A stretch of 64,000 nt of DNA from Pseudomonas entomophila. Lineage in GTDB: Bacteria > Pseudomonadota > Gammaproteobacteria > Pseudomonadales > Pseudomonadaceae. How positions within the stretch are numbered: the first letter of the stretch is position 1; each line of letters begins with the position of its first letter. The position numbers and the translations under genes were made by a program. This document shows, piece by piece, positions 7,465-15,733 of this stretch. The stretch lies in the NCBI RefSeq assembly GCF_029193575.1, contig NZ_JARGCS010000012.1:592495-656494 (forward strand). The letters run 5' to 3'. The notes beneath the pieces are model-generated. The model ran no database searches. It worked only from the letters and a program-made list of their open reading frames with translations, and was not told the origin of the DNA.

Positions 7465-8583
7465 TCAGCTGACCTTCAAGGCCTCCCGGGCCCGCTGGGT
7501 CGTGTGCATGGGCTGGGGCTTGGCCCAGTTCTCCGGCAGGTTGATGAAGTCCACCAATTCGCGCAGACGGCCTTGGTCGCGGCCGTTGAAGGCGAAGGTG
7601 AGCCGTGTCAGGTGGCTGAAGTTACCCTCTTCATGCTCGAAGCCGCTGTCGGCGTGCTGGTGGTACTTGCCACTCAAGCGCAGGTCGGCGAAGCCATCCT
7701 GCACGTCCTGCAGCGCCGCTTCGCTGAGCGGGTGCTGCATGCGGATCACGAACTGGTTCTTCAGCCAACGGCTGGAGTGGTAGTTGCTGTAGAACTGGTT
7801 GATCTCATCCACGGCCTCATCGGCGCTGTGCACCAGGCGCACCAGCTTCAGGTCGCTGAGCAGGATGTAGCGGTTTTCCTCCAGTTGGCGGCTGATGAAG
7901 TCCAGGGCGTCGCGCCAGAAGCTGCCCCCTGGCGAGTCGAGCAGCACTACCGGCACCAGGGGGCTCTTGCCGGTTTGGATCAGCGTCAGCACCTCCAGCG
8001 CCTCGTCGAGTGTGCCGAAGCCACCCGGGCACAGCACCAGCGCGTCAGCCTCCTTGACGAAGAACAACTTGCGGATGAAGAAGAAGTGGAAGGGCAACAG
8101 CCTGTCGGTGCCGTCCACCGTGGCATTGGCGTGTTGCTCGAAGGGCAGGGTGATGTTGAAGCCCAGGCTGTGGTCGCTGCCCGCGCCTTCGTGGGCGGCG
8201 GCCATGATGCCCCCTCCGGCACCGGTGATGACCATCAACTCGGAGCGCGCCAGGGTCGCGCCCAGTTCGCGGGCCAGGGCATACATCGGGTGTTCCAGCG
8301 GCGTGCGGGCCGAGCCGAACACCGTGACTTTGCGCCGTCCGCGGTAGTGCGCCAAGGTGCGGAAAGCGTGGTCCAACTCGCGCAGTGCCTGGAGGGTGAT
8401 CTTGGCGCTCCAGCGGTCGGCGTCGTCATGGGCCATGCGCAGAACGGTCAACATCATGTCGCGGTACAGCGGTAAATTGGGGCTGTCGGGGGCGACCAGC
8501 TGCAACTGTTCGTCAATCTTGTTCAGGTCGATACCGTGGTCCCTGAAGTGGTTGGACAGGCGTTCATTCGGTAGGTAAGGCAT
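7465..8583 (-). CDS. LOG-family Rossmann-fold protein (TIGR00730-like)
   Basis: 372 aa. LOG-family proteins are nucleoside-5'-monophosphate phosphoribohydrolases or related nucleotide-binding proteins. The core fold shows VTVFGSAR (residues about 86-93), GAGGGIMAAAHEGA (about 121-134) and the diagnostic PGGFGTLDE (about 187-195). It is longer than the short LONELY GUY enzymes (about 190 aa), with an N-terminal extension of about 80 residues and a C-terminal tail of about 110. The nucleotide specificity cannot be read from the sequence. It converges with recX across a shared terminator. Confidence 0.8.
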   Translation of the reverse strand: MPYLPNERLSNHFRDHGIDLNKIDEQLQLVAPDSPNLPLYRDMMLTVLRMAHDDADRWSAKITLQALRELDHAFRTLAHYRGRRKVTVFGSARTPLEHPMYALARELGATLARSELMVITGAGGGIMAAAHEGAGSDHSLGFNITLPFEQHANATVDGTDRLLPFHFFFIRKLFFVKEADALVLCPGGFGTLDEALEVLTLIQTGKSPLVPVVLLDSPGGSFWRDALDFISRQLEENRYILLSDLKLVRLVHSADEAVDEINQFYSNYHSSRWLKNQFVIRMQHPLSEAALQDVQDGFADLRLSGKYHQHADSGFEHEEGNFSHLTRLTFAFNGRDQGRLRELVDFINLPENWAKPQPMHTTQRAREALKVS

Positions 8584-8942
8584 TCAACGTCTCCTTCTGC
8601 AGCAAAACCTTTGACCGGGTCGATGGTGTGTCCCGGCCGCGACACTGCGTGTGTCGCTGGCTGCTGTCGCCCAAGCGTGCACCTTGAGCATTGCAGTAGG
8701 CCTTCAAGGCCATGATGCAGTGGCATGAGTCCATCTCGTCGTCATTGTGCTGATCCGCCAACACCGCGGCTTCGGCAATCTCCTCGGCTTGCCGGAAAAG
8801 TGCGGGCTGTTCGCTATCAATCTAGACCCTGGCGCCGCTTCGTGCCGGATTCGGGCGCGACTGGCCGCTCGTCGGATAGGATCCAATCGCTGCGAGGCTT
8901 TGATTAACTGGAGAAACAGAGGGTGCGACGCGAGGTAGGCCC
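8584..8942. other. Intergenic region without a recognised gene
   Basis: About 360 nt between the divergent LOG-family gene and the small gene at 8943. It must hold both promoters. Several overlapping short frames exist on both strands but none has a credible start plus family resemblance. No repeats or hairpins stand out. Confidence 0.5.
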
Positions 8943-9149
8943 ATGCATCTGTTGGTCATCGAAGTGGATGGACCGCTGTACCAGTTGCTGGAGCATGCCG
9001 CCCAGGCCAATCACCTGAGCGTGGAAGGGGAGTGCTTGCGCCGCCTGCAAGGCGCGCCGCGCCAGTCGAGCTACTTGCAGGCGTTGCTGGCGGAGTTGCG
9101 CGCCGATGAGGAGCAGCGACTCGCCAGTGCGAACGACCAGTTGGCCTGA
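8943..9149 (+). CDS. Small hypothetical protein, possibly ribbon-helix-helix-like
   Basis: 68 aa from the ATG at 8943, with GAGG about 9 nt upstream. I do not recognise a family with confidence. The pattern of a short N-terminal beta-like stretch (HLLVIEV) followed by an amphipathic helix (PLYQLLEHAAQANHLSVEGECLRRL) and a second helix (YLQALLAELRADEEQRLA) resembles small RHH/antitoxin-like regulators. No toxin-like partner lies next to it. It converges tail to tail with the secreted QSregVF-like protein, the two stops being almost adjacent. Coding status is supported by the clean frame and codon use only. Confidence 0.55.
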   Translation: MHLLVIEVDGPLYQLLEHAAQANHLSVEGECLRRLQGAPRQSSYLQALLAELRADEEQRLASANDQLA

Positions 9150-9150
9150 A

Positions 9151-9576
9151 TCACTTCTTCTTGTTGTTGCCCGACACGCAGCTGGCGGCATCGAAGGCTT
9201 GGTCCATCACCGGCTGGTTGGTCTTGTACACGGTGAAGCGGTAGACCAGCACTGCGCCCTTGGACATCAGTTGGCGGTAGCCCGTGTTGCGGCAGACGCT
9301 GTCGCCCAACTGGCTGCGCACCAGCGCCGGGTTTTCCAGCATGCGCTGGGCATGGGCTTCACGCACGCTCAGGTGATTGACCAGAGCCTTGCCCTTCTCG
9401 ACGGTGTAGCCCTGGTCGAGGATGTCCTCATTGACCGCCCGCGGCGTACCGACGCTGCTTTCCTTGGCGACCTTCTGCAGCATCTGGTTCAGGTCGTAAT
9501 CCTGCTTGGAGGCCGCCTGAGCAGCCAGCGGCAGGGCGAGCAGCAGGCTCAGGGTCGGGACGATAAGACGCAGCAT
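9151..9576 (-). CDS. Secreted PA3611-like protein (QSregVF family)
   Basis: 141 aa with a clear Sec signal peptide (MLRLIVPTLSLLLALPLAAQA, cleavage after about residue 21). The mature protein resembles the Pseudomonas quorum-sensing-regulated virulence factor family named after PA3611 of P. aeruginosa. It has two cysteines (GDSVCRNTGYRQLM and DAASCVSGN) that can form one disulphide in the periplasm, and a VYRFTVYKTNQPVM strand-rich C-terminal part. An AGGAG is present upstream of the ATG. The biochemical role is unknown, and quorum control in this organism is not shown by the sequence. Confidence 0.75.
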   Translation of the reverse strand: MLRLIVPTLSLLLALPLAAQAASKQDYDLNQMLQKVAKESSVGTPRAVNEDILDQGYTVEKGKALVNHLSVREAHAQRMLENPALVRSQLGDSVCRNTGYRQLMSKGAVLVYRFTVYKTNQPVMDQAFDAASCVSGNNKKK

Positions 9577-9798
9577 GAATCTCTCCTGGTTCGGTGACAG
9601 GCGCTTTGACCGGCGCCGGCAGGCAGCGTTCCGTTAAACCGCACGCCTGCCGGCGCGCGGATCGCCAAAGTGGCGAGTATAAGGGAGCGCTCCCTGTGCC
9701 TGCACGGCAATTGACACGCCCGCTCTGGTAGACTGGGCGCCTGTTTCCTTCCGAGTCGTCGCAGTGTCCACCTTCACCCCGTCCACAGGCGCGCGTAC

Positions 9799-10509
9799 AT
9801 GAGCCACGCGGTAGCGCGCCTGCGCGCCGAGCGCCTGGCGCGCAGCAACAAACCCTTCATCGCCCGAGGTTCGCGCGCCGAGCGCTGCCCGGACTGCCGG
9901 GTGATCGCCACTCACTGTCTGTGCGCCTGGAAGCCGCGGGTCGATGCCGACTCAGGTGTCTGCCTGGTGATGCACGACACCGAGCCGCTGAAGCCGACCA
10001 ACACCGGCTGGTTGATCGCCGACCTGGTTGCCGACACCTGGGCCTTCGGCTGGCTGCGCACCGAGGTCGACCCTCGTCTGCTCGAGCTGCTCGAACAACC
10101 CCAGTGGCAGCCCTACATCGTGTTCCCCGGCGAATTCGTCGCCGAGGAGCGGGTAGTCAGCGAGGTGGTGCGCGAGCCGGGCAAGCGGCCGCTGTTCATC
10201 CTGCTCGACGCCACCTGGACCGAGGCGCGCAAGATGTTTCGCAAGAGCCCGTATCTGGACCGCTTCCCGGTGCTGAGCCTGCAAGCCGAGCAGATGTCGC
10301 GCTATCGCTTGCGCCGCTCCAAGCGCGACGACCACTTCTGCACCGCGGAAGTGGCGGCCATGTGCCTGGACCTGGCCGGCGACGCGCGCGCGTCCCAGGC
10401 GCTGGACGCCTACCTGGACGTGTTCAGCCTGCACTACCTGAGCGGCAAGCGCCGCCTGCCACTGGACCCGCAGGATGAGGCGCACCAGCGTTTGCATACC
10501 TTCCTATAG
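9799..10509 (+). CDS. DTW-domain tRNA-uridine aminocarboxypropyltransferase
   Basis: 236 aa. DTW proteins (TapT/YfiP type) transfer the aminocarboxypropyl group of S-adenosylmethionine to uridine of tRNA, giving acp3U. The N-terminal Cys cluster CPDCRVIATHCLC (residues about 33-45) probably binds zinc. The catalytic domain shows VMHDTEPLKPTNTGWL (about 57-72), FPGEFVAEE and the signature LLDATWTEARKMFRKS (about 135-150). The exact tRNA position modified cannot be deduced here. An alternative start a little downstream is possible; 9799 retains the basic N-terminus typical of Pseudomonas homologues. Confidence 0.85.
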   Translation: MSHAVARLRAERLARSNKPFIARGSRAERCPDCRVIATHCLCAWKPRVDADSGVCLVMHDTEPLKPTNTGWLIADLVADTWAFGWLRTEVDPRLLELLEQPQWQPYIVFPGEFVAEERVVSEVVREPGKRPLFILLDATWTEARKMFRKSPYLDRFPVLSLQAEQMSRYRLRRSKRDDHFCTAEVAAMCLDLAGDARASQALDAYLDVFSLHYLSGKRRLPLDPQDEAHQRLHTFL

Positions 10510-10736
10510 TCCAAGGGGCAGGTGAGGCGGATTGGTTCATACTGTCGGGGCTGGCAGCCAGGGTGGGCGAGCCCGGCGGGCAATTGGCTTGACCACCCGG
10601 ACCGCGCTCGGCATCCTTGGCGCCGATTCGGCCACGGCGAGGCGGCGGGTACCCCCGGCTTCGCCGTGCCTTGAGTTGCCCGCCAGGCGCTCGCCATACC
10701 CCTGCACGCCTGGCTCAGAACAGGACCCCTGGATCG

Positions 10737-11387
10737 ATGGCCACATACGAAATCCTGATTGCCGATGACCACCCGCTGTTTCGCAGCGCGTTGCGCCAGG
10801 CCGTGACCCTGGGCCTTGGCCCGGACGTGCGTCTGGTGGAGGTGGCGAGCATCGCCGAACTGGAAAACCGCCTGACCGAGAAGGCCGACTGGGACCTGGT
10901 CCTGCTCGACCTGAACATGCCCGGCGCCTACGGCTTTTCCGGCCTGGTGCTGTTGCGTGGGCAGTACCCGCAGATTCCGGTGGTGATGGTCTCGGCCCAG
11001 GAAGAAGCGGCTGTGGTGGTCAAGTCCCGCGAGTTCGGCGCCAGTGGCTTCATTCCCAAGTCGAGCCCGCTGGAAGTGATTCAGGATGCGGTGCAAAAGG
11101 TGCTCGACGGCGAGGTCTGGTGGCCGCCGCAGGCGTTCGACAAGGTCGATGTGTCGGCCGAAGCCAAGGCCGCCAGCGAAGGGTTGGCCAGCCTCACGCC
11201 GCAGCAGTTCCGGGTCTTGACCATGGTCTGCGAAGGGCTGCTGAACAAGCAGATCGCCTACGAGCTGAGTGTGTCCGAGGCGACCATCAAGGCCCACGTG
11301 ACCGCGATTTTCCGTAAGCTCGGCGTGCGCACGCGCACCCAGGCGGCCTTGCTGCTGCAACAACTGGAATCGGTTGCCGGCAGTTAA
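10737..11387 (+). CDS. erdR: LuxR/NarL-type response regulator ErdR
   Basis: 216 aa from the ATG at 10737 (MATYEILIADDHPLF). The receiver domain has the acidic pair D10/D11, the phosphoacceptor Asp58 (LVLLDLNMPG) and the conserved Lys in GFIPKSSP. The C-terminal NarL-type helix-turn-helix includes LTPQQFRVLTMVCEGLLNKQIAYEL and SEATIKAHVTAIFRKLGV. The neighbouring dgkA matches the P. aeruginosa order PA3603 (dgkA)-PA3604 (erdR). ErdR is a regulator of ethanol/acetate-type carbon metabolism in pseudomonads. No cognate histidine kinase is adjacent, so it is an orphan here. Confidence 0.8.
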   Translation: MATYEILIADDHPLFRSALRQAVTLGLGPDVRLVEVASIAELENRLTEKADWDLVLLDLNMPGAYGFSGLVLLRGQYPQIPVVMVSAQEEAAVVVKSREFGASGFIPKSSPLEVIQDAVQKVLDGEVWWPPQAFDKVDVSAEAKAASEGLASLTPQQFRVLTMVCEGLLNKQIAYELSVSEATIKAHVTAIFRKLGVRTRTQAALLLQQLESVAGS

Positions 11388-11461
11388 GTCGCTGCTGCTT
11401 CACGCTTTTTTGACCCAGGCTGGATTAGCCTGCAGGCCTTTTCATCGGTGAATAGACGCAC

Positions 11462-11824
11462 ATGTCGCCATTCAAGGGCCAGACCGGCCTCAAACGTATC
11501 CTCAACGCCGCCGGCTACTCGCTGGACGGCCTGCGCGCCGCCTTCAAGGGCGAGGCCGCCTTCCGCCAACTGGTGCTGCTCAACGTGCTGTTGATCCCGA
11601 CCGCCTTCTGGCTGCCGGTCAGCCGCGCCGAGCGTGCCATCCTTATCGCGGTGTGCCTGCTGGGGCTGATCGTCGAGCTGCTCAACTCGGCGGTGGAGGC
11701 GGCCATCGACCGCATTTCCCTGGAGCGCCACCCGTTGTCGAAGAACGCCAAGGACATGGGCAGCGCCGCGCAACTGGTGGCGATGAGTATGGTGGCGCTG
11801 GTGTGGGGCGTGATCCTGCTCTAG
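11462..11824 (+). CDS. dgkA: Diacylglycerol kinase
   Basis: 120 aa, the normal size. DgkA is a trimeric inner-membrane enzyme that phosphorylates diacylglycerol to phosphatidate, recycling the diacylglycerol left by transfer of head groups to periplasmic glycans. Visible are the N-terminal amphipathic part with the RILNAAGYSLDGLRAAFKGEAAFRQ motif (residues about 12-36), three membrane segments (about 38-55, 61-78, 100-118) and the catalytic ELLNSAVEAAIDR (about 72-84). It overlaps the stop of the converging finR by 4 nt. Confidence 0.95.
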   Translation: MSPFKGQTGLKRILNAAGYSLDGLRAAFKGEAAFRQLVLLNVLLIPTAFWLPVSRAERAILIAVCLLGLIVELLNSAVEAAIDRISLERHPLSKNAKDMGSAAQLVAMSMVALVWGVILL

Positions 11825-12747
11825 GCGATCGTCGGCAGCACGATCTCGTCGCTGCGCCGTACCCCGGCGGTGAAGCTGCGGCACAGGTCGAGGAACTCGC
11901 GCATGGCCGAGGTCTGGTACTTCTGCTTGTGCCAGATGAAGTAGAACTGGCGCAGCAAGTCCAGCTCCGGGGTTTCCACCGGCACCAGGCTGCCGCGGCG
12001 GAAGGCGTCGCGCAGGGCCAGGCGCGAGATGCAGCCGATGCCCAGGCCCGACTCCACGGCGCGCTTGATCGCCTCGGTGTGTTCCAGCTCCAGGCGGATA
12101 TTGAGGTTGGCGCGGTGATGACGCATGGCTTGGTCGAACGTCAGGCGTGTGCCTGAGCCCTGTTCGCGCAAGATCCACGCCTCGTGCGACAGCGACTCGA
12201 TGCTGGCCCGACCGATCTTCGCCAGTGGATGCTGCGGTGCGCAGAACACCACCAGTTCGTCCTCGACCCATTGCTGCACCTCCAGGTCGGGGTGGTTGCA
12301 GTCGCCCTCGATCAGCCCCAGGTCAATTTCATAGTGGGCCACCTGTTGCACAATGTGCGCGGTGTTCTGCACGTGCAGTTTGACCTGGCTTTCCGGGTGC
12401 ACCTGCATGAAGCTGCCGATCAGCAATGTGGCCAGGTAGTTGCCGATGGTCAGGGTGGCGCCGACCGCCAGCGAGCCGAAACCCGACTTGCCATTGAGCA
12501 GGTCTTCGATTTCCTTGGCCTGGTCGAGCAGTGCCACGGCCTGAGGCAGCAACTGGTGGCCCAGGGCATTGAGGCTCAGGCGCTTACCGGCGCGGTCGAA
12601 CAGCTGGCAGCTGGACTGGCGCTCCAGTTCGGTGATGGAGGTGCTGGCGGCCGATTGCGACAAGGCCAGCACGTTGGCGGCTCGGGAGACGCTTTGGTGC
12701 TGGGCCACGGCGACGAACACCTGGAGCTGGCGGAGGGTGAATCGCAT
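11821..12747 (-). CDS. finR: LysR-type regulator FinR
   Basis: 308 aa. The N-terminal winged helix is of LysR type (MRFTLRQLQVFVAVAQHQSVSRAANVLALSQSAAS, written here in part) with a C-terminal effector-binding domain (residues about 90-295). Divergence from fpr identifies it as FinR, which in P. putida activates the ferredoxin-NADP+ reductase gene in response to redox-cycling stress and influences sulphur metabolism. An imperfect inverted repeat that could be its operator lies in the shared intergenic region. It overlaps dgkA tail to tail. Confidence 0.85.
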   Translation of the reverse strand: MRFTLRQLQVFVAVAQHQSVSRAANVLALSQSAASTSITELERQSSCQLFDRAGKRLSLNALGHQLLPQAVALLDQAKEIEDLLNGKSGFGSLAVGATLTIGNYLATLLIGSFMQVHPESQVKLHVQNTAHIVQQVAHYEIDLGLIEGDCNHPDLEVQQWVEDELVVFCAPQHPLAKIGRASIESLSHEAWILREQGSGTRLTFDQAMRHHRANLNIRLELEHTEAIKRAVESGLGIGCISRLALRDAFRRGSLVPVETPELDLLRQFYFIWHKQKYQTSAMREFLDLCRSFTAGVRRSDEIVLPTIA

Positions 12748-12764
12748 ATCTATATAACCGATAA

Positions 12765-12799
12765 GACATATCTTGATAATTCAGTTAACAGATATTGTC
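12765..12799. promoter_or_regulatory. Candidate FinR operator between finR and fpr
   Basis: GACATATCT (12765-12773) and AGATATTGTC (12790-12799) form an imperfect inverted repeat with one extra base in one arm and 16 nt between. The surrounding segment is strongly AT-rich and lies between divergent finR and fpr, where a LysR protein is expected to bind. Inferred from symmetry and position only. Confidence 0.45.
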
Positions 12800-12868
12800 G
12801 CTGCCCCTAAACTATCGCGCAACTGCGCGTTTTGCGCGCATCGCGTCTTTCTTCAGGAGCCCCCTTAG

Positions 12869-13648
12869 ATGAGCAACATGAACCACGAACGTGTCCTCAG
12901 TGTGCACCACTGGAACGACACCCTGTTCAGCTTCAAGTGCACCCGCGACCCGGGCCTGCGCTTCGAGAACGGTCAGTTCGTGATGATCGGCCTGCAGCAG
13001 CCCAACGGCCGTCCGCTCATGCGTGCCTACTCGATCGCCTCGCCGAACTGGGAAGAGCACCTGGAGTTCTTCAGCATCAAGGTGCCGGACGGCCCGCTGA
13101 CCTCGCAGTTGCAGCACCTGAAGGAAGGCGACGAGATCATCATCAGCAAGAAGCCCACCGGTACCCTGGTGCTCGACGACCTGAACCCGGGCAAGCACCT
13201 GTACCTGCTGAGCACTGGCACCGGCCTGGCGCCGTTCATGAGCGTCATCCAGGACCCGGAGACCTACGAGCGCTTCGAGAAGGTGATCCTGGTCCACGGC
13301 GTGCGCTACGTGAACGAAGTGGCCTACCGCGAGTTCATCACCGAGCACCTGCCGCAGAACGAGTTCTTCGGCGAGGCGGTGCGTGACAAGCTGATCTACT
13401 ACCCGACCGTGACCCGTGAGCCGTTCGAGAACCAGGGCCGCCTGACCGACCTGATGCGCAGCGGCAAGCTGTTCAGCGACATTGGCCTGCCTCCGATCAA
13501 CCCGCAGGACGACCGTGCGATGATCTGCGGCAGCCCGAGCATGCTCGACGAGACCAGCGAGGTGCTCGACAGCTTTGGCCTGAAGATTTCCGCGCGTATG
13601 CGTGAGCCGGGCGACTACTTGATCGAGCGGGCGTTTGTCGAGAAGTAA
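12869..13648 (+). CDS. fpr: Ferredoxin-NADP+ reductase
   Basis: 259 aa. It exchanges electrons between NADPH and ferredoxin or flavodoxin through FAD, supplying Fe-S assembly and oxidative-stress repair. Binding motifs are RAYSIASPNW (FAD, residues about 51-60), GTLVLDDL, then the NADP region LLSTGTGLAPFMSVIQ (about 113-128) and MICGSPSMLDET (about 218-229). It ends in VEK, as in the bacterial class with no aromatic capping residue. AGGAG precedes the ATG by 11 nt. Divergent from finR; a hairpin terminator follows. Confidence 0.95.
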   Translation: MSNMNHERVLSVHHWNDTLFSFKCTRDPGLRFENGQFVMIGLQQPNGRPLMRAYSIASPNWEEHLEFFSIKVPDGPLTSQLQHLKEGDEIIISKKPTGTLVLDDLNPGKHLYLLSTGTGLAPFMSVIQDPETYERFEKVILVHGVRYVNEVAYREFITEHLPQNEFFGEAVRDKLIYYPTVTREPFENQGRLTDLMRSGKLFSDIGLPPINPQDDRAMICGSPSMLDETSEVLDSFGLKISARMREPGDYLIERAFVEK

Positions 13649-13668
13649 GACAAAACGCAGCATGAAGA

Positions 13669-13694
13669 ACGCAGGCCTTGGCCTGCGTTTTTTT
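13669..13694 (+). terminator. Rho-independent terminator of fpr
   Basis: AACGCAGG-CCTTGG-CCTGCGTT followed by seven T's, 20 nt after the fpr stop. Confidence 0.9.
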
Positions 13695-13725
13695 ATGGCT
13701 GATGGGGCGGTGTCTGTGCCGGCCC

Positions 13726-13752
13726 TATCGCGGGGCAAGCCCGCTTCAGGTT
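13726..13752. repeat. REP-like element (single)
   Basis: CTATCGCGGGGCAAGCCCGCTTC has the Pseudomonas REP core and can fold on itself. It lies just beyond the fpr terminator and at the end of trmO. Confidence 0.65.
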
Positions 13753-14452
13753 ATGCAGAGCCGTCCGGCATCACCTCCAACACCCGGATCACCTCCGGTG
13801 TCGGGTAATGCCAGCGCACCTGCACATCCCAGAACTTCACCCCATACACCCGTTCCGGCGGTGGCACCTGGTAGGCGGGCCGCGGATCCTGCGCCAGGCA
13901 CTGCTCGATCAGTTCCACCAACGGCTCACCCAGACGCAGCGCATGCACGTGGGCCTGGGGCAGCGCCGCCTCGCTCCACTGCACCTCGATCGGGGCGGGC
14001 GCCTCGCTGGCCATCAGGTTGCTCGCGTCAAGGACGCTGTCGGCATAGGGCACGTAGGGTTTGATATCCAGCACTGGCGTACCGTCCAGCAGGTCGATAC
14101 CCGACAGCAACAGGCGCCCCGGCTCCACGCCCTCCAGGCGCACCACCGACTGGCCGATGCCGTTGGGGCGATGGGTGGCGCGGGTGGCGAACACGCCCAT
14201 GCTCTTGTTGCCGCCCAAGCGCGGCGGGCGCACTTTCAGGCGTGGTTTGTCTTCCAGCGCCTGGTGGAACAGGAACAGCAGCCATACATGGCTGACCTGC
14301 TCAAGCCCCGCCACCGCGTCGCCCTGGTCGAACGGCGGCAGCAGTTCCAGCACGCCGCGCGCGGCGGGTGCCAGCTGGGGCTGGCGCGGAATGGCGAACT
14401 TTTCCTTGAAGCAGGAGCGCACGACTCCGACTGGCGAGACACTGTGCTGCAT
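13751..14452 (-). CDS. trmO: tRNA (N6-threonylcarbamoyladenosine(37)-N6)-methyltransferase TrmO
   Basis: 233 aa from the ATG at 14452; two in-frame GTG codons lie directly upstream. TrmO methylates the t6A37 base of tRNA-Thr(GGU) using S-adenosylmethionine. Family marks are IGVVRS-like SPVGVVRSCFKEKFAIPRQPQL (written in part, residues about 5-25), SHVWLLFLFHQ (about 54-64), TRATHRPNGIGQSVVRLEGV (about 85-104) and DGTPVLDIKPYVPYAD (about 115-130). The C-terminal part ends in a VYGVKFWDVQVRWHY extension usual in gamma-proteobacteria. It follows the DUF1456 gene closely and is probably co-transcribed with it. Confidence 0.88.
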   Translation of the reverse strand: MQHSVSPVGVVRSCFKEKFAIPRQPQLAPAARGVLELLPPFDQGDAVAGLEQVSHVWLLFLFHQALEDKPRLKVRPPRLGGNKSMGVFATRATHRPNGIGQSVVRLEGVEPGRLLLSGIDLLDGTPVLDIKPYVPYADSVLDASNLMASEAPAPIEVQWSEAALPQAHVHALRLGEPLVELIEQCLAQDPRPAYQVPPPERVYGVKFWDVQVRWHYPTPEVIRVLEVMPDGSA

Positions 14453-14458
14453 CACCAC

Positions 14459-14920
14459 TCAGCCGCGCACGCGCAGGGTCAGGCCCTTGAGGAAGTTGCG
14501 CAGCAGCTGGTCGCCGCACGGGCGGTAGTTGTCGTGGCCGACCTTGCGGAACAACGCGCTCAGCTCGGGTTTGGACACGGGGAAGTTGACCGTCTTGAGG
14601 ATCGCGTGCAGGTCGTCCTCCTTGAGCTCGAAGGCGACCCGCAACTTCTTGAGGATGGTGTTGTTGGTCACCGGCAGTTCCACCGGTTGCGGCGGACGGC
14701 TATCGTCCTTGCCGCGGCGGTGAATCACCAGGCCATCGAGAAAATGCGCCATGACCCGCTCGGGGCAACGCACGAAGCCGGCCTCGTCTTCCTTCTTCAG
14801 GTAGGTGGCGAGCACCACCGGGTTTACTTCGAGGCCGGACAGCCCAATGATCTCGGCCATCCTGGCGTCGTTGATCTTGAGCATGTAGCGCAGGCTGCGC
14901 AGGACATCGTTGTGGTTCAT
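14459..14920 (-). CDS. DUF1456 (YehS-like) protein
   Basis: 153 aa made of two similar halves, each of the DUF1456 type: MNHNDVLRSLRYMLKINDARMAEI (residues about 1-24) and NTILKKLRVAFELKEDDLHAIL (about 87-108), both followed by helical segments. The duplicated fold suggests a small alpha-helical protein of nucleic-acid or regulatory type, but the function of the family is unknown. It lies 6 nt upstream of trmO on the same strand. Confidence 0.8.
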   Translation of the reverse strand: MNHNDVLRSLRYMLKINDARMAEIIGLSGLEVNPVVLATYLKKEDEAGFVRCPERVMAHFLDGLVIHRRGKDDSRPPQPVELPVTNNTILKKLRVAFELKEDDLHAILKTVNFPVSKPELSALFRKVGHDNYRPCGDQLLRNFLKGLTLRVRG

Positions 14921-14971
14921 GTAAAGCCAATCCTGTTCAAGTGCCGCGACGAAACGGGCGCGGCGGTAATG

Positions 14972-15682
14972 CTAGAAACGTTCGGTGCTGGCCAGGTAGC
15001 GCCACTGCCCCAAGGGTAGCTTGCCCATCGGCACGCCGCCCAGGCGGATGCGGCGCATCCCCTGCACGGTGAGGCCGACACTGGCGCACAGCTGGGCGAT
15101 CTGGCCGGGCAAGGGGTTCTTCATGGCCACGCGCAGGTGGCTTTCGCTCTGCCAGCTGGCCTTGGCCTTGGGCAGTTCGCGGCCTTTATAGGTGACGCCG
15201 CGTGCCAGGCGCTCCAGCGCCGAGGCGGGCGCCGCGCCGCTGACCTGGACGATGTATTCCTGTTCCAGGCGCCTGAGGTCGGCGTCGACCTTGCGGGTCA
15301 CTCGCCAGTCCTGGGTGTACAGCTGCAGGCCGCTGGCACCTGGCTCCAGCGGGGCCAGGCAGGTGAGCCGGGCGAAATGCCCGTGCAGGGGCCGCACGCC
15401 TTCGCGGTGGGCTTCGCTGAGGCTGGCCAGGGTCATGCTGATGCGGCCGGCTTCGGCGTCCTGGCCGGCGGGCAGGTTGAGCAGCAGGGTGACCGGGTCC
15501 AGGGCGTCGGCGCGGGCGCCGGGCAGCAGCTCGACGCGCTGGGCGTCAACCTTGAACTGCGGTTGTTCGACCACTACGCCATCGACTGTGACCCAGCCAC
15601 CCTCGATGTACAGCTCGGCCTCGCGGCGAGAGCAGCCGAGCTGCTCGATGAGGCGTTTGGACAGGCGGATGGGTTCGGACAT
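14972..15682 (-). CDS. RsuA/RluF-like pseudouridine-synthase homologue with altered active-site motif
   Basis: 236 aa from the ATG at 15682 (MSEPIRLSKRLIEQLGCSRREAELYIEGG). Residues about 5-50 form an S4 RNA-binding domain. The C-terminal part follows the RsuA/RluB/E/F pattern (EQEYIVQVSG, PKAKASWQSESHLRVAMKNPLPGQIAQLCASVGL, VQGMRRIRLGGVPMGKLPLGQWRYL in pieces). The catalytic motif, normally RLDxxTxGL with an essential Asp, reads PLEPGASGLQLY, so Glu113 stands where Asp is expected. It may act only as an RNA-binding protein or tolerate the change. The target RNA is not predictable. Confidence 0.75.
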   Translation of the reverse strand: MSEPIRLSKRLIEQLGCSRREAELYIEGGWVTVDGVVVEQPQFKVDAQRVELLPGARADALDPVTLLLNLPAGQDAEAGRISMTLASLSEAHREGVRPLHGHFARLTCLAPLEPGASGLQLYTQDWRVTRKVDADLRRLEQEYIVQVSGAAPASALERLARGVTYKGRELPKAKASWQSESHLRVAMKNPLPGQIAQLCASVGLTVQGMRRIRLGGVPMGKLPLGQWRYLASTERF

Positions 15683-15733
15683 GGACAGACGTTCGCGCAA
15701 GGGGAAAAGGCCGCCATTGTACCTGCCTGGGCG

